In this document: one piece after another, positions 8,057 to 15,158 of the stretch | How positions within the stretch are numbered: position 1 is the first letter of the stretch | Layout: the number at the start of each line of letters is the position of its first letter | Assembly: GCA_902799045.1 (NCBI GenBank) | Contig: CADBZH010000007.1 | Span: forward strand, 1-51,583 | Length of the DNA: 51,583 nucleotides | DNA from: an uncultured Eubacteriales bacterium | GTDB taxonomy: Bacteria; Bacillota; Clostridia; Christensenellales; Aristaeellaceae | Direction of reading: 5' to 3' | The notes under the pieces: model-generated | Database searches by the model: none | Told to the model about the DNA's origin: nothing | The model's input: only the letters and a program-made list of their open reading frames with translations | Made by a program: the position numbers and the translations under genes

Positions 8057-10237
8057 ATGTTCAAGAGCTACAGCATGGAACTGGGCGGGCGGACGCTCAC
8101 CCTGGAATTCGGCAAGTATGCCGAGCAGGCCAGCGGCGCCACCTTCGTGCGCTATGGCGAAACCTGTGTCCTCGTCACCGCCACCGTGGCGGAGACCCCG
8201 CGCCCGGGCATCGATTTCTTCCCGCTGAGCGTGGATTTTGAAGAGAAGCTCTATTCCGTGGGCCACATTCCCGGCTCCTGGAATCGCCGCGAGGGTCGTC
8301 CGGCGGAGAAGGCCATCCTGACCTGCCGCCTGATCGACCGCCCCCTGCGCCCCCTGTTCCCCAAGGGCATGCGCCACGACGTGTCCGTCGTGTGCACCGT
8401 GATGTCCGTCGAGCAGGACAATATCCCCGACATCCCCGCCATGATCGGCGCTTCCGCGGCCATGGCCACCAGCCAGATCCCGTGGGCGGGCCCCATCGGC
8501 GCGGTGAACATCGGCTATGTCGACGGCGAGTACATCGTGAACCCCACCGTCGAGCAGCGCGAAGCGAGCCTGATGAACCTGACCGTGGCCGGCACCAGCG
8601 AGGCCGTGCTGATGGTCGAGGCCGGCGCGAAGGAGGTCTCTGAGGAGGTCATGCTGGGTGCGATCCTCTTCGCCCACGAGGAGATCAAGAAGATCGTCGC
8701 CTTCATCAACAATATCGTCTCCGAAATCGGCAAGGAAAAGAAGGAATTCCCGCTGTCCCTGCCGGGCGAGGACGTGAAGGAAGCCGTCCGCGCGTACGCG
8801 CTGGAGAAGGTCGAGTGGATGTTCGAGACCTTCGACCGTAGCGAGCGCAACGCCCGCGAGGAGCAGGTCAAGGCCGAGGTCGCCGAGCACTTCGCGGAGC
8901 AGTTTGAGGGCCGCGAGCAGGAGGTCGCCGACGCGCTGTACAACGTGCAGAAGGAAGTCATGCGCCGCCACATCATCGACAAGGGCGTGCGTCCCGACGG
9001 CCGCAAGCTGACCGAGGTTCGCCCGATCTGGTGCGAGGTCGGCGTGCTGCCTCGTCCGCACGGCTCCGGCGTGTTCACCCGCGGCCAGACCCAGGTCATG
9101 ACCGTGGCGACCCTGGCGCCCTTGTCCGAGCAGCAGATCATCGACGGCATCGGCACCGAGGATCGCAAGCGCTACATGCACCACTACAACTTCCCGGGCT
9201 ATTCCACCGGCGAAGCCAAGCCCAGCCGCAGCCCCGGCCGTCGCGAGATCGGCCACGGCGCCCTGGCGGAGCGCGCGCTGCTGCCGATGATCCCCCCGGT
9301 GGAGGAGTTCCCCTACTGCCTGCGCCTGGTCTCCGAGGTCATGAGCTCCAACGGCTCCACCTCCCAGGCCTCCGTCTGCGGCAGCACCCTGGCCCTGATG
9401 GACGCGGGCGTGCCGATCAAGCGCCCCGTGGCCGGCGTGGCCATGGGCCTGATCAAGGACGTTGAGAACACCGGCAAGGTGGCCGTGCTGACCGACATCC
9501 AGGGCCTGGAGGACTTCCTGGGCGACATGGACTTCAAGGTGGCCGGCACCGCCCAGGGCATCACCGCCATCCAGATGGACATCAAGATCAAGGGCATCGA
9601 CGAGGCCATCCTGCGCCAGGCGCTGGCCCAAGCCTACGACGGCCGCATGCACATCCTGGGCAAGATGCTCGAGGTGCTGCCCGCGCCGCGCGAGCACCTG
9701 AGCAAGTACGCGCCCAAGATCGTCCACTTCTTCATCAACCCCGAGAAGATCGGCGAGGTGGTCGGCCCCCGCGGCAAGACCATCAACAAGATCATCGAGG
9801 AGACCGGCGTGAAGATCGACATCGAGGACGACGGCTCCGTGTTCATCGCCACCGAGGACGACGCCGCGGCCAAGAAGGCCCGCCAGATCATCGAGGGCAT
9901 CGCGAAGGACCTGCAGGTGGGCGACGTGTTCACCGGCAAGGTGGTTCGCATCATGAGCTTCGGCGCGTTCGTCGAGTATGCCCCCGGCAAGGACGGCATG
10001 ATCCACATCTCCAAGCTGGCCAACGAGCGCGTGGAGAAGGTGGAGGACGTGGTGAACATCGGCGACGAGCTGGAGGTCCGCGTGGGCGAGATCGACAGCC
10101 AGGGCCGCGTGAACCTGGTCCGCAACGATATCGAGTATGACGACGACTCCATGCCCGTGCGTCGCCCCCCGCGCCGCGATGGCGACCGGGGTGGCCGTGG
10201 CGGCGACCGCGACCGTCGTCCGCGCCGCAGGGACTAA
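8057..10237 (+). CDS. pnp: Polyribonucleotide nucleotidyltransferase (PNPase)
   Basis: Phosphorolytic 3'-5' exoribonuclease of the RNA degradosome. The 726-aa protein has two RNase PH domains (the first from KSYSMELGGRTLTLEFGKYA; the second near residue 320, GVRPDGRKLTEVRP), then a KH domain (EKIGEVVGPRGKTINKI) and an S1 domain (VGDVFTGKVVRIMSFGAFVEY). It ends in an unusual Arg/Gly/Asp-rich tail (RRPPRRDGDRGGRGGDRDRR). ATG 8057 is preferred over the in-frame 8021 start because AAGGAGG lies at 8041-8047. A strong hairpin follows downstream. Confidence 0.98.
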   Translation: MFKSYSMELGGRTLTLEFGKYAEQASGATFVRYGETCVLVTATVAETPRPGIDFFPLSVDFEEKLYSVGHIPGSWNRREGRPAEKAILTCRLIDRPLRPLFPKGMRHDVSVVCTVMSVEQDNIPDIPAMIGASAAMATSQIPWAGPIGAVNIGYVDGEYIVNPTVEQREASLMNLTVAGTSEAVLMVEAGAKEVSEEVMLGAILFAHEEIKKIVAFINNIVSEIGKEKKEFPLSLPGEDVKEAVRAYALEKVEWMFETFDRSERNAREEQVKAEVAEHFAEQFEGREQEVADALYNVQKEVMRRHIIDKGVRPDGRKLTEVRPIWCEVGVLPRPHGSGVFTRGQTQVMTVATLAPLSEQQIIDGIGTEDRKRYMHHYNFPGYSTGEAKPSRSPGRREIGHGALAERALLPMIPPVEEFPYCLRLVSEVMSSNGSTSQASVCGSTLALMDAGVPIKRPVAGVAMGLIKDVENTGKVAVLTDIQGLEDFLGDMDFKVAGTAQGITAIQMDIKIKGIDEAILRQALAQAYDGRMHILGKMLEVLPAPREHLSKYAPKIVHFFINPEKIGEVVGPRGKTINKIIEETGVKIDIEDDGSVFIATEDDAAAKKARQIIEGIAKDLQVGDVFTGKVVRIMSFGAFVEYAPGKDGMIHISKLANERVEKVEDVVNIGDELEVRVGEIDSQGRVNLVRNDIEYDDDSMPVRRPPRRDGDRGGRGGDRDRRPRRRD

Positions 10238-10298
10238 GCGGGCAGCGCCCGCCGGCGCCTGCTGCCGCGAATGAGCGGGCAGTGCCCGCCGACATTTT

Positions 10299-10337
10299 CC
10301 GGGATTCTGCGCCACTGATTCAAGCGCAGAATCCCGG
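10299..10337 (+). terminator. Probable pnp terminator hairpin
   Basis: A perfect 14-bp stem (10299-10312 with 10324-10337) has an 11-base loop and is followed by TGTTTGT. Two short related palindromes, each with a GCGGGC arm (near 10239 and 10275), lie between the pnp stop and this hairpin. Confidence 0.65.
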
Positions 10338-10413
10338 TGTTTGTACATGGGGCATCATGAAGGCACGCTGCCGCGACGGCATCGGCATGAAAACCGCGTT
10401 TTGGAGGTAAACT

Positions 10414-10923
10414 ATGCCCACCGACATCACCCTGCCCTGTGTGGATGGGCTGGTCAACCTGCGCGTCGGCGCGATCATCCTGAAGGGCGGCAAGCTCCTG
10501 ATGGCCGGGAACGAGCGCGAGCCCTACCTCTACTCCGTGGGCGGGCGCATCCAGTTCGGCGAGACTGCCGAGGAGGCGGTCGTGCGCGAGGTGGAGGAGG
10601 AGACGGGCCGAAGGCTTGCGATCGACCGGCTGGGCTTCATCCACGAAAACTTTTTCATCAGCGATTCCCGACTCCACGAGGGCAAGCCGGTGTATGAGAT
10701 TTCCTTCTTTTTCTACATGAAGACGCCGGAGGATTTCGAGCCCGTCAGCCGCAGCTTCACCGAGGATGGCGCGCGGGAGTTCCTGGCCTGGATCGATTTC
10801 GACGATCCGCGCACGATCTATCCGGACTTCTTCCGCACGGAATTGAAGCATCCGGAGACGGCGGTGAAGCATTTCGTGACGGATGACCGGAGGCAGCGCA
10901 ACCATGAAGGCTCGCAGAATTGA
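10414..10923 (+). CDS. Nudix hydrolase
   Basis: The 169-aa protein has a complete Nudix box (GGRIQFGETAEEAVVREVEE, then ETG), the Mg2+-binding helix used to hydrolyse nucleoside diphosphates linked to another moiety. The substrate cannot be told from sequence. GGAGGT stands just upstream of ATG 10414. The 3' end overlaps the following acetyltransferase by 20 bases, so three small enzymes run in a coupled string between pnp and the M16 peptidase, genes that are often neighbours. Confidence 0.9.
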   Translation: MPTDITLPCVDGLVNLRVGAIILKGGKLLMAGNEREPYLYSVGGRIQFGETAEEAVVREVEEETGRRLAIDRLGFIHENFFISDSRLHEGKPVYEISFFFYMKTPEDFEPVSRSFTEDGAREFLAWIDFDDPRTIYPDFFRTELKHPETAVKHFVTDDRRQRNHEGSQN

Positions 10924-11344
10924 CCCCGAGATCACCCTGGTTCCGTACTATCCCAACGAGGCCGTGACGCTGGCCTGGTATCAGGACGTGGAGCTGTGCC
11001 GCCAGGTGGACAATCGCGCCGAACCCTATACAATCGAGCGATTGCGGGCGATGTACGCATTTCTCTCCAGCCACGGGAAATGCTATTACATAGAGTACCG
11101 CGGCGAATTGGTGGGGGATGTGACGCTGAAGGACGACGGGGAGATCGCCATCGTGGTGTGCGCCGATTTCCAGAACAGGGGCATCGGGCGTCGCTGCGTC
11201 CGCGAGATGGTCGCGCTGGCCAGGGAGGACAGCATGCGCGAGGTTCGGGCGAACATCTACGCCTTCAACGCCCGAAGCCAAAGGGTTTTTCAATCGATTG
11301 GATTTGAACGGACCGACGAAGAATGGTATCGCTTATGTCTGTGA
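10904..11344 (+). CDS. GNAT-family N-acetyltransferase
   Basis: A 146-aa single-domain GNAT protein. The acetyl-CoA-binding motif A is FQNRGIGRRCVREM near residue 90, preceded by the beta-4 strand IAIVVCADF. The late NARSQRVFQSIGFERT segment is the usual C-terminal motif. ATG 10904 is chosen over 10883 because GGAGG at 10889-10893 fits it. It overlaps the Nudix gene upstream and the next GNAT gene downstream. The acceptor substrate is unknown. Confidence 0.88.
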   Translation: MKARRIDPEITLVPYYPNEAVTLAWYQDVELCRQVDNRAEPYTIERLRAMYAFLSSHGKCYYIEYRGELVGDVTLKDDGEIAIVVCADFQNRGIGRRCVREMVALAREDSMREVRANIYAFNARSQRVFQSIGFERTDEEWYRLCL

Positions 11345-12270
11345 AGAGCATCACCACCAAACAGTTCCAGCCGCTGACGGATGAGGACCGGGTCTGGGAC
11401 TTCATGGTCGAGGTCTACGACGAGGACTGGTCCAACGGCGTGCCCGCGCCGTTCTTTGAGTACGCCCTCGCCTCGGCCTGGCTGGACAAGAACTACCTGT
11501 TTTCCAACCGGCTGTGGCTGGACGGGGACAGGGTCGTGGCCTTCGCCTTCTATGAAAACCCCTGTACCGACGTCTACATCAACCTGCGGCCTGGCTACCA
11601 GGCCCTGGCGGAGGAGATCGTGGAATACGGCGAGACGCAAATGCCCCGCTTTGGCGGCGAAAAGGAATTCGTGCTGTTCCCGGGACAGGCGGCGCTGATC
11701 GAGGCGGTGAAGCGTCGGGGCTATGTCGTCGGCCATGAGGAGGTTGACCACGCCTTCGACTTTGAGACCGGGACGCTGGACGCTCCGCTGCCGAAGGGCT
11801 TTCACGTGATCGACCCGCGGACCTGCGAGCCGGAAAAGCTGGCCCGCTGCTTCTGGAAGGGCTTTGGCGGGGGCGAGCGCGGGCCGTTTGAAAACTGGAC
11901 GGACCGGGTGACCGGCGACGACTGGACGGCCCAGCGATCCTATTACGGCGTGCTGGGCGAGACCCTCGCGCCGCCGCCCCACGCCACCTATGAGCACAAC
12001 GTCATCATCGCCGACGAAACGGGGGAATACGCCTGCTTCTCGGGGATGTGGTGGGTGCCGGAGAATGGCTTGGCCTACATGGAGCCGCTGTGCACGGTGC
12101 CGGAGCATCAGCACAAGGGCCTGGCCGCCGCGGCGCTGTCGATGCACGTCCGGCGCTTGCGGCCTCTGGGCGCGCGACGGATGACCGGCGGCGGCAGCCC
12201 GTTCTATTCCCACATCGGCTATAACCGCCAAATCCATTGGCTGCATTGGAAAAAGGAGCAAACGACATGA
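11335..12270 (+). CDS. GNAT-family acetyltransferase, two-domain form
   Basis: A 311-aa protein whose C-terminal half carries a GNAT motif A (CTVPEHQHKGLAAAALSMHV) and a final SPFYSHIGY element. The N-terminal half (DRVWDFMVEVYDEDW onward) resembles a degenerate second GNAT fold, as in tandem-GNAT proteins; that part is an inference. ATG 11335 overlaps the preceding stop; 11323 is an alternative. Its stop overlaps the M16 start by ATGA. The substrate is unknown. Confidence 0.82.
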   Translation: MSVKSITTKQFQPLTDEDRVWDFMVEVYDEDWSNGVPAPFFEYALASAWLDKNYLFSNRLWLDGDRVVAFAFYENPCTDVYINLRPGYQALAEEIVEYGETQMPRFGGEKEFVLFPGQAALIEAVKRRGYVVGHEEVDHAFDFETGTLDAPLPKGFHVIDPRTCEPEKLARCFWKGFGGGERGPFENWTDRVTGDDWTAQRSYYGVLGETLAPPPHATYEHNVIIADETGEYACFSGMWWVPENGLAYMEPLCTVPEHQHKGLAAAALSMHVRRLRPLGARRMTGGGSPFYSHIGYNRQIHWLHWKKEQTT

Positions 12271-13517
12271 CTTTTGATCAGATCACCCTGCCCAATGGCC
12301 TGCGCATCATCGGCGAGCGTATTCCGCACTTCCGGTCGGTTTCCGTGGGCCTGTGGATGGGTGCAGGCAGTCAGTTCGAGGCCGCGGACGAGGGCGGCGT
12401 CAGCCACTTCCTGGAGCACATGGTGTTCAAGGGCACCGAGAAGCGCACGGCCCGGCAGATCGCCGAGGAGATGGACGCCGTCGGAGGCCAGCTGAACGCC
12501 TTCACCGCCAAGGAGTGCACCTGCTTTTACGCCAAGGTGGTGGACGAGCACCTGCCCCTGGCCATGGACGTGATCGCGGACATGGCGGTGCACCCGGCCT
12601 TTGATCCCGCCGAGATGGCTAAGGAGAAGGGCGTGGTGATCGAGGAGATCGCCATGGCGGAGGACACGCCGGAGGACCTGGTGCACGAGATCCTGATGCT
12701 GGCCCACTACGGCGACCAGGCGGTGTCCCTGCCCATCCTGGGCACGGAGGAGAGCGTCTCCGACTGCAGCCGGGAGAAGCTGGCGGGCTACTGGAAGCGG
12801 ATGTATCGCCCCCAGAACGCCGTGCTGGCCATCGCCGGGAACTACGACTGGGAAGCCGTGCTGGACCTGGCGCGGCAGCTGCTGGGCGACTGGCGGAGCG
12901 AAGGCTTTTCCAAGCTGCCCTGCGTGACGCGGGAGGTCGGCCCGACGATCCTGACCCGGGAGAAGGACATCGAGCAGATGCACATCTGCCTGGGCTATCC
13001 GGCGCTGCCCATGGGCGACGAGCGCAACTATGACATCGCCATCTTCAACAGCGTGTTCGGCGGGGCCATGTCCAGCCGCCTGTTCCAGAAGATCCGCGAG
13101 GAGAGCGGCATGGCCTACACGGTCTACAGCTATCCCAACACCTACACCGATTCCGGCATGCTGTCCGTCTACGCGGCCTGCAGCCCCGAAAACGCGGCGC
13201 AGGTCTACGGGATGATCCGCGAGGAAGCCCGCGCTATCGCCGAATCCGGCATGACCGAGGCGGAGTTCACCATGGCGCGCGAACAGCTGAAGGCGGGCTA
13301 CATCCTGGGCCTGGAGTCGACCTCCGCCCGGATGCAGTCCAACGGCCGGCGGCTCCTCCTGATGAACACCACGCGCACCGAGACGGAGACCATCGACCGC
13401 ATCAACGCCGTCCAGTTCGACGCCGCGAACGCCCTGATGAAGCGGACGCTCACCGCGCCGAATTCCATCGCCCTCGTCGGCAAGGGCGTGGAGAAGATCG
13501 CGAAGCAGATCGGCTGA
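12267..13517 (+). CDS. M16-family zinc metallopeptidase (YmxG/processing-protease type)
   Basis: The 416-aa protein has the inverted zinc motif HFLEH (His47, Glu50, His51) and the distal ligand in VVIEEIAMAEDTPEDL (Glu126/127), so the catalytic N-terminal half is intact. The C-terminal half has the usual non-catalytic repeat ending EKIAKQIG. Cytoplasmic location is expected since no signal peptide is seen. The start overlaps the preceding stop (ATGA). M16 genes commonly follow pnp in Bacillota; here three small genes intervene. Confidence 0.93.
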   Translation: MTFDQITLPNGLRIIGERIPHFRSVSVGLWMGAGSQFEAADEGGVSHFLEHMVFKGTEKRTARQIAEEMDAVGGQLNAFTAKECTCFYAKVVDEHLPLAMDVIADMAVHPAFDPAEMAKEKGVVIEEIAMAEDTPEDLVHEILMLAHYGDQAVSLPILGTEESVSDCSREKLAGYWKRMYRPQNAVLAIAGNYDWEAVLDLARQLLGDWRSEGFSKLPCVTREVGPTILTREKDIEQMHICLGYPALPMGDERNYDIAIFNSVFGGAMSSRLFQKIREESGMAYTVYSYPNTYTDSGMLSVYAACSPENAAQVYGMIREEARAIAESGMTEAEFTMAREQLKAGYILGLESTSARMQSNGRRLLLMNTTRTETETIDRINAVQFDAANALMKRTLTAPNSIALVGKGVEKIAKQIG

Positions 13518-13582
13518 CGCCGGCGACACGCAGCGCCCCATCCCCGCATACCATGAAGCAGACGGTTCATGGAGGCGATAGG

Positions 13583-13765
13583 ATGGGGCGCTTTTGCGGC
13601 TATAAACAGAGTCGGGGCGGCAGCGGCACGCGCGTCGCGGGCATCGTATTGATGATCGTCGGCCTGCTGCTCTTCCTGATCTTTGTGCCGAAATGGGTGT
13701 GGACCAGCGCGCTGGGCATCATCTGCATCAGCGTGGGATTCCTGCTCTGGCGGTTTGGGGAATGA
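13583..13765 (+). CDS. Small membrane protein, unknown function
   Basis: A 60-residue protein with a basic N-terminus (MGRFCGYKQSRGG) and two hydrophobic helices (about residues 17-35 and 40-57), separated by PKWVWTS. GGAGG lies 8 bases before ATG 13583; the in-frame upstream ATG (13553) has no such site. Composition matches the genome. No family is recognised; an integral membrane location is the only safe statement. Confidence 0.7.
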   Translation: MGRFCGYKQSRGGSGTRVAGIVLMIVGLLLFLIFVPKWVWTSALGIICISVGFLLWRFGE

Positions 13766-13779
13766 AAGAGGTTCTTTAT

Positions 13780-13979
13780 GGAAGGTTGAGGGTTGCATGG
13801 ATGCACAGGGCCGAACATAGCCCTCGATGTCGTCGGACAACGCAGCGTACAGATCCTGCGCTTCGCGGGCCTTCGGCCGCGCTCAGGATAACAACGAATC
13901 GAAGTCCTGTCATCCTGAGCGCAGCGAAGGATCTGTACGAAGCGTCAGGAAGCCGCGTTCTGCAACCTCAACCTTTCAT
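13780..13979. repeat. Composite palindromic repeat, CATCCTGAGCGCAGCGAAGG family, copy 1
   Basis: Nested inverted repeats of about 200 bases. Outer arms read AAGGTTGAGGGTTGCA and TGCAACCTCAACCTT. Inner arms are GTACAGATCCTGCG...GCTCAGGATA and its near-complement CATCCTGAGCGCAGCGAAGG followed by ATCTGTAC. Chance frames through it give the well-known artefact peptides HPERSEGS and ILSAAKDL. Related copies are near 17121, 43138 and 47675. Confidence 0.75.
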
Positions 13980-13990
13980 GATGAACCCAA

Positions 13991-14030
13991 AGAAAAGGCC
14001 GGATTGCCACGCCGCAATCCGGTTCTCTTT
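13991..14030. terminator. Bidirectional terminator between converging genes
   Basis: A 9-bp stem (13999-14007 with 14014-14022) is flanked by AGAAAAGG on the left and TTCTCTTTTC on the right. It would stop transcription from both the small membrane gene (+) and the HPr-like gene (-). The arms, GGATTGCC and GCAATCC, resemble the ends of the GTCATTGCGAGG/GGCAATCC repeat family. Confidence 0.65.
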
Positions 14031-14036
14031 TCAAAT

Positions 14037-14264
14037 TCAAATGACCAGCTCTTCCAGATCGTCCAACAGCGCGTCGCAGTGATCGGAATACGCCTCCAGG
14101 ACGATGGGCTTTGAGGGCTCAAGGCTGCACACGCCGAGGATGGATTTGCCGTCCACGACGTAGCGGCCCTGCCTCAGCTGGATGGTAAAGGGATAGCGGT
14201 TGGTGATGTTCACAAGTGCGCTGATGTGCTGGGGCGAATGCAGGGCGATGTCTATGGTTCTCAA
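14037..14264 (-). CDS. HPr-like protein lacking the phosphorylatable histidine
   Basis: A 75-aa protein. Its core, RQGRYVVDGKSILGVCSLEP, matches the beta-strand and regulatory-serine region of HPr phosphocarriers (DAKSIMGVLSL type). The N-terminal region has no GLHARPA, so the classic active-site His15 is absent. It therefore cannot be an ordinary PTS phosphocarrier; similar HPr-like proteins of unknown role occur in Clostridia. Ser of KSILG could still be an HPr-kinase-type site (inference). The start is a TTG at 14264 with GGAGGT six bases upstream; there is no ATG in a suitable place. It diverges from the metal repressor. Confidence 0.8.
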   Translation of the reverse strand: MRTIDIALHSPQHISALVNITNRYPFTIQLRQGRYVVDGKSILGVCSLEPSKPIVLEAYSDHCDALLDDLEELVI

Positions 14265-14316
14265 AGTCTCACCTCCGTTCGGGCAAACCGCTTCACAAGT
14301 TAAACTTATTAGCCTA

Positions 14317-14345
14317 ATGATAACATACTTAACACAATTTTTCAA
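14317..14345 (-). promoter_or_regulatory. Promoter of HPr-like gene
   Basis: On the minus strand TTGAAA (14345-14340) and TATCAT (14322-14317) are 17 bases apart, about 50 bases upstream of the TTG start. Confidence 0.65.
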
Positions 14346-14388
14346 GTGGCAAAACAAAAAAAGACCGAAGAATGCGAAAATTTTAGGG

Positions 14389-14417
14389 TTGACAAAGCGC
14401 GGTGGAAGCACTATAAT
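14389..14417 (+). promoter_or_regulatory. Consensus promoter of the metal-efflux operon
   Basis: TTGACA (14389-14394) and TATAAT (14412-14417) are both perfect consensus with a 17-base spacer. Such a strong promoter fits a gene held off by a repressor bound just downstream. Confidence 0.9.
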
Positions 14418-14419
14418 TA

Positions 14420-14441
14420 CATATGAACAGATGAGCATATG
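14420..14441 (+). promoter_or_regulatory. Probable ArsR/SmtB-family operator
   Basis: A 22-base imperfect palindrome with CATATG at both ends and inner CA/TG matches (8 of 11 pairs) starts three bases after the -10 box. ATATGAACA is the half-site typical of SmtB/CadC/CzrA operators (family knowledge). Binding here would block initiation. Confidence 0.75.
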
Positions 14442-14457
14442 TTTGGAGGTTGAAGCC

Positions 14458-14814
14458 ATGAGCGAGCGCGTCGAACTTTGCCAGGAGCACCACGCGCACC
14501 CGGAGGTGCTGGCACACGTGAAGCTGGACCTGCCGAACGAGGAATCCCTGTACGACCTGGCTGAGCTGTTCAAGGTGTTCGGCGACAGCACCCGCATCCG
14601 CATACTCTACGCGCTGTTTGAATCGGAGCTGTGCGTGTGCGATATCGCGGAGCTGCTGAACATGTCCCAGTCGGCCATCTCCCATCAGCTTCGGGTGCTG
14701 AAGCAGGCGCGGCTGGTGCGCAACCGCCGCGAGGGCAAGACGATCTTCTATTTCCTTGCCGACGATCACGTGCGCACCATTATCGGCCAGGGCATGGACC
14801 ACATCTCGGAATGA
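14458..14814 (+). CDS. ArsR/SmtB-family metal-responsive repressor
   Basis: A 118-aa winged-helix repressor, expected to release DNA on binding metal. It shows ELCVCDIAELLNMSQSAISH (alpha-3 Cys pair of the CadC/ArsR type followed by the recognition helix). A complete alpha-5 site follows the pattern D-x-H-x10-H-x2-E (Asp102, His104, His115, Glu118), as in SmtB/CzrA zinc sensors. The N-terminus adds a Cys/His-rich LCQEHHAH. So both alpha-3N and alpha-5 ligands are present, pointing to Zn/Cd/Pb/Co sensing. GGAGGT precedes ATG 14458. It lies first in an operon with an HMA protein and a P1B-ATPase. Confidence 0.93.
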   Translation: MSERVELCQEHHAHPEVLAHVKLDLPNEESLYDLAELFKVFGDSTRIRILYALFESELCVCDIAELLNMSQSAISHQLRVLKQARLVRNRREGKTIFYFLADDHVRTIIGQGMDHISE

Positions 14815-14837
14815 TTATCATTGAGGAGGATACGACC

Positions 14838-15056
14838 GTGAAGAAGAGCTACAAGATCGAAGTGGACTGCGCCAACTGCGCGAACCTGATGGAGGAAGCC
14901 ACGAAGAAGACCGAGGGCGTGAAGGACTGCACCGTCAGCTTCATGACCCAGAAGATGAAGGTCGAGTTCGACGAGGGCGCCGATCCCGCCGAGACCATGC
15001 GGCAGGTGCTTGCCAACTGCAAGAAGGTCGAGAGCGATTGCGAGATCTACCTCTGA
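14838..15056 (+). CDS. Stand-alone HMA metal-binding protein
   Basis: A 72-aa heavy-metal-associated domain. CANCANLMEEA gives the CxxC metal site in loop 1, followed by the ferredoxin-like segment KDCTVSFMTQKMKVEF. GTG 14838 is preferred because GAGGAGG is placed correctly before it; an in-frame ATG at 14811 overlaps the arsR stop but has no good ribosome site. The adjacent pump lacks an N-terminal HMA domain, so this small protein may serve as its separate metal-delivery or sensing domain (inference). Confidence 0.88.
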   Translation: MKKSYKIEVDCANCANLMEEATKKTEGVKDCTVSFMTQKMKVEFDEGADPAETMRQVLANCKKVESDCEIYL

Positions 15057-15158
15057 TGAGGGAGAGGGGAAGCGGGAGCGGGAAAAGCGGGGAACCCCGT
15101 CGGCACTTCCTGCTCCCGGTCGCCTGATCCCATCATACAACAAAGGAAGCGACCCACC

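Noticed and set aside
8000-10348. 782-residue minus-strand frame
   Set aside because: Exactly antisense to pnp, low-complexity His/Asp/Leu composition, no ribosome site.
13693-14114. Small frames giving HPERSEGS and ILSAAKDL peptides
   Set aside because: They are translations of the dispersed palindromic repeat, a well-known annotation artefact.
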